DNA of 64,000 nt from Anopheles merus. Lineage: Eukaryota; Arthropoda; Insecta; Diptera; Culicidae. The stretch spans positions 37,449,499 to 37,513,498 of the forward strand of contig NC_054084.1 of the NCBI RefSeq assembly GCF_017562075.2, given 5' to 3'. Of the stretch, positions 1-13,207 are shown piece after piece; the stretch's first letter is position 1; every line of letters begins with the position of its first letter. The notes beneath the pieces were generated by a model that had not been told where the DNA came from, ran no database searches, and worked only from the letters and a program-made list of their open reading frames with translations. The translations under genes were made by a program, and so were the position numbers.

Positions 1-185
1 AACCGCCCTGCGGTCTCTGGCCCATTCGTAACCACACAGCGAATGCAAACGAATCAGCACCATGGCAGATGAAGACGAAGCGACAAAGCAAGGAGAAATG
101 TGGCCACGGCAATTCGCCCAGCCAGGGCATAAATTATACAACCGGCCAGTTTACCAGGTTAAAGCGAAGATCAAACCCCACCGCC

Positions 186-256
<71 letters not shown>

Positions 257-3200
257 ATCCACTGTCATGCCAAGAACGGACGGAATGCAGGAAACGTACA
301 TGAAGGGAAGCATAACATTTCTTTCCTAAAGTGCGCCGCAACGATCGTTGCGATAGACGATCGTGTTTTGAGATGCAGCTTCAAGTGCAATCAACGGGCA
401 ATCGTTTGATGCTAAAGAACTTCGCTATGGCTTTCTTTTTAGCATGCCTCAGAAACAGCACGGCCTTAGGAATGAAGATTAACAGCTTCTCGCTTGCGGA
501 AAAAAGAAACATGCATGTAAAATCGGCTGTTCTGACCACCCTGCCAGTACAACGGGTCGGGTGTCGGGCAAGCAAGAATGTGGCTTCGAAACCAAAGCAA
601 CAAACAACCGAAGGCCCCTTAAACTCCGGGCGGCCTGGGATGAGAGCTGGAGGATTCGTAAAGATCCTGTGCAGATCTTTCGCGCTGCGCCCCGGCGCAC
701 AAAAACGCTTGGATGCTGGTGACGAATGGCGTGACGTTGAGCAAAATGTCGTTCTACATATTGCGTGTCTACGTGTCCGTTTGCATCCCCAGCCAAACCT
801 GGAGGAGGATGAATAAAGTAGTCGCGGTTTGCTGTTGTTGGCAACCGCGTGACAAGATTTATGGTGGCAGGTTTCAGGGTCCGTCTTTCAAACCGTCGGA
901 CGTATGCGTGTGCTGCTTGTACGCGAAAGCCGTGTCCAGTCAGTCACAAAAGCGCCAGTGGCCGCCAGACTGTGCCCGATAGAAATTTTGTACATGAGAA
1001 TGTTTTTTTAAAAGACTCTTTCGAAGAATTATCATCTTCTCTGTCATAATGTTGTGAAATCTTAAAGCTAAGTAGTGAACCATACGTAAAACATCGCGCA
1101 ATATGACAACTTTTTTGACAAATATAATCAAAACTATGCAGCATTTTAACGGTGTCACTTTGTACCCTTGGCAAATCAAAACGTACGTCTGGAGTGAGAA
1201 AAGTGTTTCATTAAGTAATAAAAATTCAATGAGCTTTAATTCAAACACTGTCAAACAAAGAAACGTCCTGTCCTCATTTCACTCGTAACAAAAGCTTGAA
1301 GTGCTGCTGCGCAATCAGGTCCGTTGGATCCATTTGGGATTGCTTTACTGTAGTGCAAAACTGCGAAGGACAAAGAACAGCAGTTGTAGCACTGACAAAG
1401 AACATTATACAAATGGGTTACGAACAAATTAAAAGTGCTTGAAAAAGAAAACAGCTCCATAAAAGCTTTTTACTAATATGAACTGGAGGTCTGATTTCAT
1501 ACCTAACCAGTTAACATGTTATTGTGTGTTCATGATCTTCAGCTAATGCCAGATTTAAGCTGCCATTTACAAACTTCGATGACTGTGCAAATATGTTCTA
1601 GTAAAAACTATTTAATATAAGTCAACGAGCATTTTTTTCTTATTCGTTCAACGTAATTATCCCCAACTGTGGACTTCATTAAATCAGCATAGACGAAATT
1701 AGATCACCCCTTCCTGCAATCGACGCTTTGCCTTTTATGGGGACAAAACACGTTTAATGTTAGTTTGCCAGACAGGACATGGAAAGAGAATGAACACGCT
1801 TGCTCTCACCATTCCACGATACCACCACGATATCCGCTTTTCGCTATTTGCTTACCGCTTCTCCTGAATGGGAATAAAGAAGATTCTGGAGAAAGCAAAA
1901 ACCTTCGACTAACTTATAGTTAGATTTAGCACGATAGCGCGAAATCGCCAAAAAAGGTAAAGTGTGTGATGCGCTTGCGTCGGTGCTTGCATCTCCATTA
2001 TGGGTGCAGGAAAGCGAGGTGTAAGAGCATAACGGACGTAGGAAGTGATCGGTAGTTTTTACTCTCTTTTTTCTGTTAACCAGAAACACTCTTATAGACG
2101 TTACATGTTACATTTTGATGGTTTTTGTTTTGTAATATGGCACAAAAGCAAGTAATTTTGAAATGCATTCATCACTTGCCCTGATTTTTTTTTGCTATTT
2201 AAAAAAACAAGACAAATAACATATTTCTCCTCGCTTCGGTATGCAGTTTTGTATGCCAGTAGAGAAAGTGGTACAGAAATAACCCATTAATGCATCGCAT
2301 TCCCGTGCAATCGCTTGCCTTCCGTTCACTCCAACGTCCAGACATACGCGAGCAAATCCTTCCGACTCCGCGGTGACTTCTGCCCGTTCATCCCCGATCA
2401 GAGCCCGAGCACTATGTTCACTTTCGTGCTGGAAAAATAGTCTTCGTAGCTACGTTTGCACACAAAGATGTGCAGACACGCCGAATGATGACAAAGCCGT
2501 CCAGTAGGACGGTGAGCGAAGAGTGTCCGCTCCACGGTTAGCAAATGCTCAACTTTCACACTCTCCGCTCCTTGTGTCGGTGCAACCGAACTCAAAATAA
2601 ACAAACAGCATCATCGGCTGCATGTTTGAAGATGATGCACCAAACCAATTTCACAATCTGTTTGTGTTATGGGATGCAAAACCAGAAGAAGAAAAAGAAA
2701 AAGAACGAACTCACGACGATGATGCTCTGTTTTACGCAGTCTCCCGTGCAACGCTGGCCATGGTCCGGATTCCGGATGCTAATGTGTAGTATCGCTGCAG
2801 ACGTACAAGCGAAGATGGATGACGGGACGAGGTGCAGGGAGGCGGCAAATATAAGCGCAACCATCACAGCCCGAATGATATTCGCCACGATGCATTTGCC
2901 GTCTGGCAGGATGTTTAACGGTAGACGAGAGAAGGAAAGAGAGAAGGAGAGAAAGAGAAATAGAGCAGTGCAACGCAATTTGCGACCTTACACAAGAACG
3001 CCACATGCCAGACGGTGAATTTTCCGACGAAGAATCATATTGGATGGGGCACCGCCCAAGGGACGCACAGGTATGGTTGGGTACGGTCAGGGTGTGGGTG
3101 CTTCGCTTTCTGGGTCACGTCGAAACAAAGACCAGACACAGACGATTATTTGTAAGGATTATAGTTTCGAGGAGAAACGGAGAGGAAGGATTGCCGAGAC

Positions 3201-4219
3201 TAAAGGAAGAAAGATTTCGTTTTTACAGTCGTTATTACAATCGACATTGCAATACGAGATGCTGTAGGATAGTTATGTAAGAGGACGGATCCTTAATGAA
3301 ATTGGAAAATTCATCAACTACCACAAAAGCAGTCAAACTTCATCAATTAATTACTAATTAAGAGTAGAGCCTTCTATAAACTCCATCTTTGTCTACGATG
3401 CTCAGACGCGTCCTTGTATTCTAAAGCATCACAAAACAACCAAAAACTGCATTAACCACTACCACGATCAACTTCGTCATCAGACAGACAAAGGAGAATG
3501 GGTGTAACCCGTTGCCATAGGTCGGAAACGAGCTTTCTCGGTGGGTGGGTCATCCTGTCGCGAGAAGGATCGTGTGTTTGTGTGTGTTTCGCGATGATGG
3601 TAGTTGGGTTAAGCTTTCGTGCATTTTCGGGTGCATCGGATGCTACTACGCATGCATGCTAGACGGTGCACGCGCCTTCGAGTCCTACAAATCGGACCAT
3701 CGAAACAAGAACTTCCCGGCAGACCCCAGACCACGGGGACCGGGAAAGGGGAGAAGCAGAGCGGACGGAATTGAAGAATGCCACAGTTTCGTACGCCACC
3801 GAATAGAGTATGTTTGATAGTTTTTCATCATTCGTAACCGAGCATTAGTTCTTTGTCGTGTTCGCTCGAAAGAAAGAGTAGAAAAAGAGACAAAGAGAGA
3901 GTAAGAGAGAGAGACCAAGAGAGCGAGACTGTGGGAAGGTCCTGTGGAAAGATGATGTTCCCATCCAGTTTGGGATGCTTTTACGTCGCAGGGAAAAACG
4001 GCGACAACGTCATCGACCTTGCGATCGGGTTTTTCCCGACCAAGTAGCGCCAGTCGGCGAATCGGCGAATCTAACCAACTTCTGGGCACCGTGAGTCGTG
4101 GGAGTACCTATACTTCCTTTCAGTATGCGCGCACACACACACACACAAAGGATTCAGAAGGATGGCTGGTTGGCTGGGTGGCGCAGGAAATCGGAAGCTG
4201 TGCGGAGTGCGCTCTGGAG
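1..4219. other. Gene-free upstream region
   Basis: I see no supported gene here. Open frames are short, overlap on both strands and are partly encoded by the (CT)n tract at 188-254. The last part, at about 3,870-3,930, is rich in AGAGA, and a short (CA)n lies at 4,133-4,146. These could be GAGA-type promoter-proximal elements for the TATA promoter at 4,220. That role is inference. Confidence 0.55.
188..254. repeat. (CT)n microsatellite
   Basis: This is an uninterrupted CT dinucleotide tract of about 33 units. It creates two overlapping serine/leucine-repeat open frames that are artefacts. It is likely to be length-polymorphic. Confidence 0.95.
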
Positions 4220-4259
4220 TATATATAAGGAAAATGCGTCCACCAGCGTGGCCATTCCA
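4220..4259 (+). promoter_or_regulatory. TATA-type core promoter P1
   Basis: A strong TATATATAA box starts at 4,220. Initiator-like positions follow 32-39 bases downstream: CCATTC with A at 4,254, and CCAGTT with A at 4,259. The sequence after it has the style of an insect 5' leader, with repeated CAGTG and GTGTGTGA. It runs to a good splice donor at 4,403. The arrangement points to + strand transcription. No protein could be tied to it, so the gene is unknown. Confidence 0.6.
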
Positions 4260-4402
4260 GTTACGGCGGTGTTTTGATAGTGATGTGCATTAATCCCAAC
4301 CAAAGTGTGTGACAAAACAGTGAACAGTGCTGTACACTGCCCAGTGCAACCAGTGTTTGTGTGTGTGTTTGGTGGTCACATCGTAGTGCATTCACAAGTT
4401 CT
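4255..4402 (+). other. Candidate first exon (5' leader) of an unknown gene
   Basis: This segment runs from the inferred start site of P1 to a donor at 4,403 (TTCT|GTAAGT). It is about 148 nt. The only clear ATG frame is a 9-codon upstream ORF at 4,283-4,312, MCINPNQSV followed by TGA. This suggests an untranslated leader exon that may damp translation. The next exon could be the 51-nt segment at 5,962. The call rests on promoter plus donor only. Confidence 0.4.
4283..4312 (+). CDS. Possible 9-codon upstream ORF
   Basis: ATG at 4,283 opens a frame of nine codons ending in TGA at 4,310-4,312. It lies 25-30 bases downstream of the inferred P1 start site and ends well before the donor at 4,403. 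Short upstream ORFs in leaders often reduce translation of the main frame. Whether this one is translated is unknown, because no main ORF is identified. Confidence 0.2.
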   Translation: MCINPNQSV

Positions 4403-5961
4403 GTAAGTTTCTGTGCAAGCCGTGTTTTGCGGTCGAAGGTTGTAGTTTCCGTGTTTGATTACGCAATAAGCCATTTTTCGTGAGGAACCTTACGCTGTGT
4501 CAAACGTTCTCCACTTAAACATCAGCATCCCGTTTTGCAATGCCATGTTGCACGGCACGGGGTTGTTAGATATATTAAAAACCAGCTAAATATATCACAA
4601 ACCGTGAAGAAAAGACATTTTCCCGACGTGGTCTGACTCACCGGCAGACTCGTACAGACGGTCCTGCAATGTAGTGCGCAGTTAGAACATTCCAGTGTAT
4701 GGCTCTTCGGTGTGTGTGTGTACCCATGCCACATACAGCACGACCTACGACAATGCAGGTTTCGAGCGAAGGACGTGCACACATTATGTATCGTTCCCGA
4801 TGCACCTCTGGTAGAGTTGTGTTGCGGCAAGTGATCGATCGATTTCTTTTGAAACATTGCTTCCATCGTTTGCTTCATTGGCGTTGTCTGTATTTTCATT
4901 ATTCGAATAAAAAAAAACTCATTTCAAGACTTTGCGCATTGAAGCACTTCCTCGAAGTCGCTCCCTTTATGTTGCTCCTGAAATGCTGACTAACGAGTAA
5001 AGAAATATCATTACTCAAGTCTGCGAAAGACTTGTCCATTCCACAGCGCCATCTTGGTAAAGTAATGGAAGGCTCACGAATGCACTACCGTACCGTGCAA
5101 CCTTCCCCCCCATTGCACACCCAAAAGCTCCCCTTGGAATAGTCTAGAGATCGGAAACGAGCGCTTTTCATGTGCGTACGGTTTTCATCTCTTTCGCACG
5201 CTGCACCAGACGACAGGCTGCTGCTGCTGATTTATGCGAACGATCGAGAAGAAGGAGCGATGGGAAGGGAGGAGCTGTCTGGATCGGCCATCCGATATCG
5301 CAGCCCCATCGGTGAATGTGTTTGTGCCTGGGTGTATGTGTGTGCGCTGCAACGTTCACCCACGCACAGACGTCATCGGGCCCAGCCATGGCAATGGCGC
5401 AGGTGATGGCGTCGTGGTTCGATTCGGTACCAACGTTTGCCATGGTGGTGTGTTGCACCGTTGATAACCGCCGTGCAGTGAGTGGTCCCGTTGTAACAAG
5501 AAGCAAAAGGATCTGACAATCGCTTTCTGCGTTGTGCCACCATTGCGCGCTGTGGTAGTAAACAGGTCGATACGGAATTGCCGGATCGCCGATGACATGA
5601 GAAAAGGGGGTTAAACGGATTTGCATTTGCAATGTCGTGTAACCTCGTGCATTCGTCCTTCGCTGTACTTTCTCTGCAAACTGAACATTGGAATGCACTC
5701 CGTGCCTGTATGACGGAGTGGTTTGATGCGCAATTTGTCGAGGTATCGGTTTGTAGGAAAACTTAAATCTTGTGGCAAGTGTACGAAGAATAGCCAAAAT
5801 TCTAATGAAAAGCGTAACGTCTAACGTAAACTTTTCCAAAAACATTTATTTATTTTTCTCTAAATGTAATGTCCATTGATAGTTCCTTAATAATTTCAAA
5901 AAAAGGTTTTTATTTGGCTATTTATAATTTAATTCTTCCTTTTTTACTTTCCATCTTACAG
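4403..5961 (+). other. Candidate intron, no gene seen
   Basis: The segment is bounded by GTAAGT at 4,403 and TTCCATCTTACAG ending at 5,961. It has no recognisable gene on either strand. A 225-codon minus-strand open frame at 5,168-5,845 looks like chance: it has no domain, low-complexity His/Thr stretches and no splice context. An (A)8 run lies at about 4,911. Confidence 0.35.
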
Positions 5962-6012
5962 AACACATTACACTCCCCAACCAAACGCAGCAGCCGTACT
6001 CTGAGCGATAAG
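5962..6012 (+). other. Candidate 51-nt internal exon
   Basis: A pyrimidine-rich acceptor (TTTTTTACTTTCCATCTTACAG) precedes 5,962, and a consensus donor (GATAAG|GTAAGT) follows 6,012. The enclosed 51 nt are exactly 17 codons. Only frame 1 is open and it reads NTLHSPTKRSSRTLSDK. The other two forward frames contain stops. This is the best-looking exon in the first 45 kb and could be exon 2 of the transcript from P1. I do not recognise the peptide. A noncoding leader exon is equally possible. Confidence 0.4.
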
Positions 6013-9000
6013 GTAAGTGCGCCGTCTTTGTCTGTCGCCGAGCACCAATATTAGCAGTAGAATTAAATGAGCTGTAAATTTGCGAGATGTTCCAAAAATT
6101 GCAACACTTCATTAAATACCGTCACATCCGTCATGCAGACAATGTGTCAATGTAATGTTCCCGACCGTAACATTATGGCGCCATCGCACTCGGTTTTGTG
6201 AATCAAGATTATATTTCCTGTTTGCACACACAAAAAAAAGCAAAAAGAACCACAGCTACGAAAATGCGATTCTTCAACAGTAACAGCTTGCCGCATGCCC
6301 TTGGAACAGATTGTGTGGCCTGCGTGGTCAATTCCTTTGCCTACCTTCCCGGACAATGAACCAAGCAAACCTCCCTGGCTGTCCCATAATTTTGTCTCAA
6401 TGCTCAAAAAAATGCGCCCGAAATGCGTTTTTCATCTTTCACGAAACGACCCACGGACACTTCACGGTACATTCCACTAAATTTTGATGCGATCTCTCAT
6501 ATACACCTATTTTTTTCTGTTGTTTGGGGTTTTTTCGTGACAACGCGATGCATTTTTTGCTTTTTTTCTGCCACACAGTCCTTGGCGTTTGGTGCGTGTC
6601 TGTGTTTTTGGCATACTGTTCGAGAATGAAATAAATTAAAACCAATTTTAAGCTGAATGGAAACAGAAACAGAAACTCGTTCATCTTTCCCCATCTGCTG
6701 CTCCCCCTTTGCTCCGTGCGGATGATTTATGTGTCGGCTCAATGTAGCGGCGTTGGGCAACATTTACGCTTTTTGATGCACATTTTACTCATGTCATCTT
6801 GCATGTTTTATCCTTGGCAAGGCTTAAAAATGCAATGTCTTTTTTATGCGTACTTTGCGTTGGTTGTTAAGTGATGTATTGAATGCATTCCATGATTGTA
6901 ACAATCGTTATAGAAAAAACGCATTAAATTGAACTAAACGAATCGAACTTTATTAAATTCCACACTTTGTACGATGCATTTCTAACGGTCGATTGGAATT
7001 GCCAATTGCAGTCAATCACTAATACTAATTATTCCCCTTGGGCAGTGTGCAAAGGTTGGTATTGACGCCAAATAAAGTGACTTTGATCAAATGTCGGTAC
7101 TGATCGTACGATCGGTTCGAGGGTACATTTTTTCTACCTTAATTAATTAATTTGCTTTTTTCTCTTCCACTTCTCTTTTTTTCTCATTATTTTCACTTTC
7201 TCAACCCTTCCACCGAGGTGTGCAGTTTTTATTTGTTTGCCTTAAGTGAATACCTCGGAAGTGGATGGCATACCGATTTCTTGCTGTGTGTGTATGTATA
7301 TTTTTCCACTCTCTCTCTCTCTCGCTTTTGACTCAGGATGTCTTATCGTTTTTTACGCCTGCGCGCACCAACTTTATTTCCCCACTCTGTGTTTTACTTT
7401 GTATACTGCCCCCCTCAGCCTTGTGTCACTTTTGCTCGTGTGTTTCTTTGCGCGCGTTTACATTTTACCTTTTTTTCTTTCTTCTTTTTTTAATTTAATA
7501 CTTTATTGTTTTATTTTCCATTCTTTTTTCAATTTACCTTTGCCTTAATCGTTTGCTGATTCCCTCGTTCGCAAAAAAAACAAACAAACAAACGAAAAAA
7601 ACAACCACTCGTCTGGAGTTTCTCTCACTGCCCCTTCTTTCATTTGCACGCTTACGCCGTACGCGATTGCAGTGCAGTTTAACCTTAATCGGGGTTTTAT
7701 TTGGCTTAATTTAATTTTGCTGCCCTAACCCCCACGGCTCATTGCTGCTTACGCTAACTAGCTGGCGTCAAATGAGGTTTGCTGGCTCACAAAGGGTCGT
7801 CGTCGTCGTCGTCATCGGGTACGGTTGCATCGTGCGAAGGTGCAAAATCTCGATTACACCTTTGGACGCCCTGTGCGCTTTTGTTTCGGCCCTTTGCCCA
7901 GTCCCTTTTTGCTGTGCGGCGATTGTTCTTTTGCCGCCGATGGCGTTTTGTGCGCCACGAGAAAGAATTAAAAGATAGGCTTAATTAAATAACACACCGC
8001 ACGTAGCAGCACGATCACGCAGAGTAATTACAGCGATGGATGGGATAGAAGTTCGGACAATTTATGTAATTTTATTGCTTAACGATCTCATTCGTAATTT
8101 CATTCCATTGGCTGACGGAATTTATTGACTTGCTGAAAATGAACAATTTTTTACGCATAAGTTGTGTTAGAGGAAATATCCATGTCATAAGCATATTCTG
8201 ATATTCTGATGCATGATGTACACAGCGCAAGTGCATCGCAATAGAAACTCGCGATACGCTCCGGCTAGACGCGGGTTGCGCATATCTTTACGTCCAGCTT
8301 TACAAGCCAACCGCAAACCAGACAGTCATTGCCCTTGACTTTAGGCAGTGCAACTGGCATGCATAAATAAGTTTAATTTATTATCGCACGACAGTCGGTC
8401 GAGCCTACCAACACTGCCACATACCAACTGGCACAACATGCATGAGGTCGCGGGTGTTTGGAACTTTGGAACAGTGATATCCATTGCTGTAGCATGTACT
8501 ACATGGTCGTCGACATAGTCCCAGACATTTTTTTGTTTGTTTGTTGATGGCCTCATTTGTGTTCGAATGCAGGTTATACGTATACGCACGTTGAATTAGG
8601 AAAAACTATGTGCAACAATCAGCAGGATTGTTATAATGAGGTTCATAAGAGTATTTGCTAGCTTTAAAAACATAAAAATACAACATTTGTACTAAAAGTT
8701 TTCTATAGCAGTGTGAGTGCTGTTTTGCGATATTCTTTAATACCCCAGAGTACAGAATATCTCAATTTTCTTTTGAATGTTCATCTAATATTTTTGAACT
8801 TGTGCTACCATTGGTTGACATTGCCCTATATTTTTCTACCCAAACGACTCTAAAAAATTGGAAATAGGTTCTTCATTGTTTTAAGACGTTCGTAGTATTA
8901 TTTCAAATTTGTTCGTAAGCAAAAAAAAATTAATCTCGCCACTTTTTGCACAAACTCCCCACATAATACACAAAACCCATACAGGCTCCACCGGAGTTTG

Positions 9001-12000
9001 ATATCCAAAATGCCGGAATCTCCCTGATAATCACAAACACAAACAAACACTGTGCATCAATGATGCACTGTGGGTGATTTACAAAAGGCTTTACCTTGAA
9101 ATTCCTTCATCGCTACTGATCAAACATTCCATCGTTTCTGTCCGTGTAGGGAAAGAAATCTTTACCTGGATTTTTCGTTTTGAGACCCATCAGCAAGACG
9201 GCGGCCATGACATGGAACGGAATGCCAATGCCATTTATTCGCTTCTTCTGCCAATTGCCATGTCGACTGCATCATTACGCGGAATGATGACTGACACAAA
9301 AAAGTTTGTATCAAATGACCGGAAGGAACAATTGGTAAAGAACAAGAAAAGTTTTAGCAATTTGGAATCTTTATGCAATGGTTTGGGTGTTTTGTTACGC
9401 CCTCAGTATCGGTTGTGTCCTTTCCGATACAGCTCACCATAGACGCGTAAGTGTGCTACCTACTTTCATCTTATTATGCGCACGTAAAGCGCATAGAGAA
9501 AGGTCAGCTCGTTGTTTATCCACTTGGTAAAAGCACCCTACGCACAGCCAGTCCCTGACCTATCCTGACCATGAATGTCACGATGATGGGCAGCAAGTAA
9601 GCAAGCAAGCAGTTGCCTTTAAAGCATGGGAGAGAAAGAGCGCCACCGAGCACAGAGTAGGCGAAACACGTTTCATGGTTACATCCTTGTGCCCGTTGGT
9701 TCGCGTGCTTTCCAAGCGGGCCGCTGGGAGAAAAGACGCCCCTTCGTTCTGACAAAGTGTCTGAAAAGTCACGAGGCCACCGGAAATGCTGGCAGCTGAA
9801 TATCGATTGTCAGCCTCCGGACGCAGCAACACGCTCTAGGGGGTCACGTGGCCATAACACGAGCCCACCACCACCACCAAGTTCTCGGGAAGCCCACGGT
9901 GAGCCTTACGGCACCACATTCCGCCACATCTCATTACGTACCGCACCGCACCACCATTTTGGGTTGAGGGTGAGCTGTGCAGGAAAGTTGGCACCCGCTA
10001 AAGGAGGTCGGTCCGTACGTCCTCAGGCAGCGGTAAATAATTCCCTTTGTTTCCCCCGTCTTCGCGTTGTGTCGGATTCCTCTGCTAAGGGTGGTATAAA
10101 ACGGCGTTTCTTGCACATGTTGTTGCCGTTGCTTTTTGTTTACCTGTTGTTGTCCGCGTTGCAGCTGGCGTAAATTGATTTCCATTTAAAATCGAACGCA
10201 CCGGTAATTGGTACCGAAAAAGCAATAAAAACGGGACCTACGCCCTGATCCTCCTGAAGCGACGAATGCGTCCCGTTCGCTACTAGAAGCGGTTCGGTTT
10301 TGGCGGTTCGTGGCAGGGGACAGCCACTCTGTACACAGCCTTATCTTTAATGCAGCTGTGAGGGAAGCTGTTATTATAATGAAGCTTTAAATCCCTCAAA
10401 ACAAGTACACAGATTTGAAAATACAAGCGAACAAGTTTTATGTTAATTTCAGGGTTTCTTCTCGTACTCGTAATGTTGCTTAAGACAATTTATGATGCAT
10501 TTTGTTTTGCTTCCCGTAAGCTTTCCCTCCGGGGAAGATAAGTGCTGCGTTTGTGTGGCGCAACATCAACAAGTCAAGATCATTTTCGCCACACTTAAGT
10601 CGATGTCTCGATCGATTACAGACGGCGTATGAATTGAATGCTAATGAGGCAGCAGGCTACGCGTTTCAACCCTTTAAATCGCACTCTCCTTCTACATCTC
10701 CGGTGCGTGCCTGAAGCGCACCTGTTATCGGGTTCGTACAAAAACGAAACCAATAAAAAAATTGAAACCTGCCCCCGGAAGGCCAGTTTGTCGGGAACCA
10801 CAGAAAGCAGTGCTTAAAACACCGGCCACCATGCTAACGTGTGCCCGGCAGTAGCAACGTGTCAGTTATTATTAGTATCTTTTTTCTTTCTCTCTCTGCC
10901 ATTGTGAGCTGGCTTGGAGGACTCAATCTATGCGAAGAATTTGACGAGGAAGAAAATAACACACTTTACAACACCATGTGTATACCCTGAACCGGTTTCG
11001 AGCTGCACGAGTTGGATGGTTTGTTTTTATCAAACTTAAAGTTACCAGCACAACTTCAATCCTCTTCCTCAAATTCTCGCTGATGCTGCTGCTTGACGCG
11101 TTCCGATTCATCATATTTGCTTGTGGTGCTCGAATGGCCAATGGCAAACTCTTCCCTACAGGCAGATGGCTTGTTTATTTGCTTAATAGCGGTTTGAAGG
11201 GTTTCAAAGTAAAAACTTTAAAAAATGTTTAGCATTCAAAATGAACCATTTGTTGGACTTTCGTTCAAGATTTAAGTGGCTGAGGAGATGTTATAAATTA
11301 TATGTAGAAAATTCCAGTATTTACATTCCTGTTGCTGTTTCAGTTGCTTTATTCGTAATTTAGCATCCACATGGAAGGAAACCCATGATCATAATTCAAG
11401 CAAAATCGTCAAGGTTATGCATATGAAATGTGTTTTATGAGTAATTAAACCACAAACTATCAGAATATTGCATACCATGATACAAAAATGGGACCATTCT
11501 ACTCCAGCGCAGAACCCTTCGGACCACAGCAGCCCACGAAAGGAGTGACGGATTTCGCACCTATTCGACATCGTTCGGAAATGGCAAGCGATAATCCGGG
11601 GAATGTGGGAGTGCCGAGTGTAGGCCGTTACTTTTACCAGCTTTCTTACCCCAAAACAAAACCCCGAAACAAAAACCTTCACGCGGTAGCGGCAGTACCA
11701 GCAATGCAACAACAGTTGCTGTGTCATTGCAACTCGACTGCGCAATGCCATTCAACCGGCCTGACCTATTGAACTCAATTCGAGACGACCGCGGTCGCAA
11801 GTAGCAAAGCAGTCGCACCCGATGCCGATTGCCATATGTGGTCTTTTAGTGGTGCCTGTTTGCCGTTTTTGCTCTCACACTGCACTCGCGGCCCTCTGCC
11901 CGCGCCCTGTGACGACTGCAGCGCATGACACGAGCTGCAGGCGCTGTAAATGGAAGTTGCCAATGCGAACACACCGGACACAACCGGCTGAGAACCCACC

Positions 12001-13199
12001 GAATGGGACACCCAACCGATGACCATGGCCGACTGTGCCAGAAGAGCTCGCTATACATTGTACGGCGCCACACGCCACTGTCCCGGCACCGTATCGGGTC
12101 GAGATCGCGTCCTTTTTCTCCTCCATCTTTCGCTCTCTCTCGCAGCCTATTTGTCAGCGTGTCCTCACCGCTGACAAACTGACGCCAATTGCTGACCGGT
12201 GGTGTGCCCACTGTTTGGTGGAATGGGGCGAAGCGAACTGGGTTATGCCCATTGCCCTACCAAAGATTTCGCGATCGAAGGACGGTCGAAGCGCCCAACA
12301 CCTTCGCAGGGGCGAGTAAATAATTGCACGCGACGTATATGACACTGATCCGCACGATATAGACTGGCCAAAAATGTTGAATCGAGTTTCGGCGTTGGCA
12401 AGCGAGCCGTGCGCCGCTCACGGCAAGGTGAGAAATGACGTCAGCGGCCGGACTGTTTGATTGAAATCCTGCCCTGGCGCGGTGCGATGTGTGACGGTTT
12501 GTCGAACGCTGTCGGCTGCAGTTATTTGCAGATGTCAAACTTTATAAGGTAAAGTCTGCAGGCAGCGCGGCTGCAAAGCTTCTTAAGGTGTCACCTTTAA
12601 CTGGGATGAAAAGAAAAGGTTTGCTTGCTGCGGGCTGTGCAGCAGCAGTGCTTCCTCATATGGTAAGCGCTTTAAAAATGAGTCCGCGCGGGGCTGGAGC
12701 TAAAAATAAACCTTACGACAGGCAGCGAAGCCTCGCCCCGTGTATGCACTACATGCGCGTGTAAGCTTTCTTCGCTCGCCAATGGATCCACCACTTATCC
12801 AACCGTTTCGTCGGCCGGTAAGGTCAAGAATCCCAGTGCCACCAACTGCCCACCAAGTTCGCGGATAACAAAGATGTGAGCGAGCCATTAAACGGCCTCC
12901 CGTACACCGTGACATGACATGCAGTGTGTTGGCGTGCCCAGCCTATTGGCGTTGCGCTTGTATAGGTGTTGCACGCGAAGTGGGTTTTGAAAAATTGGCA
13001 AAAGCAAATCCGAGGCGTAAAACAGCTAAAAGCAACGGCAACAGCTCCACCACCAGCCATCGTAACGAAGGAGGAAAAAAATCAGCAACATCTAATTACT
13101 ATACTTAAGCAACACTCGAGGGCTGCGGCGAGAGCGGGCTCCGAGCGCTTGCTAACAGTGCTCCTCCACTCCACCGGAGGCCTGTCTGGGCGATGGGCT
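6013..13199. other. Long gene-free stretch
   Basis: I see no convincing gene. Composition alternates between AT-rich blocks (about 6.7-8.2 kb and 8.6-9.1 kb) and more GC-rich blocks (about 9.7-10.3 kb and 11.5-13.2 kb). Open frames of 60-140 codons are mutual shadows on opposite strands with no domain content. It would fit a long intron downstream of the 5,962 exon candidate, with possible enhancers in the GC-richer parts. Confidence 0.45.
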
Positions 13200-13200
13200 C

Positions 13201-13207
13201 TATATAG
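13201..13207. promoter_or_regulatory. Possible TATA box, orientation unclear
   Basis: TATATAG sits in a CpG-rich block at 13.0-13.3 kb. Because the motif is nearly palindromic it could serve either strand. No clear initiator lies about 30 bases away on either side. The block has the density of CpG and repeated purine motifs often seen at insect promoters, but no leader or donor could be assigned. Confidence 0.2.

Noticed and set aside
5168..5845. 225-codon minus-strand open frame
   Set aside because: No domain or family resemblance. Composition changes along its length, and it lies within a candidate intron.
9423..9450. 14-nt segment between TTCCGATACAG and GTAAGTG as an exon
   Set aside because: The acceptor tract is weak, the segment is too short to judge and it does not preserve frame.
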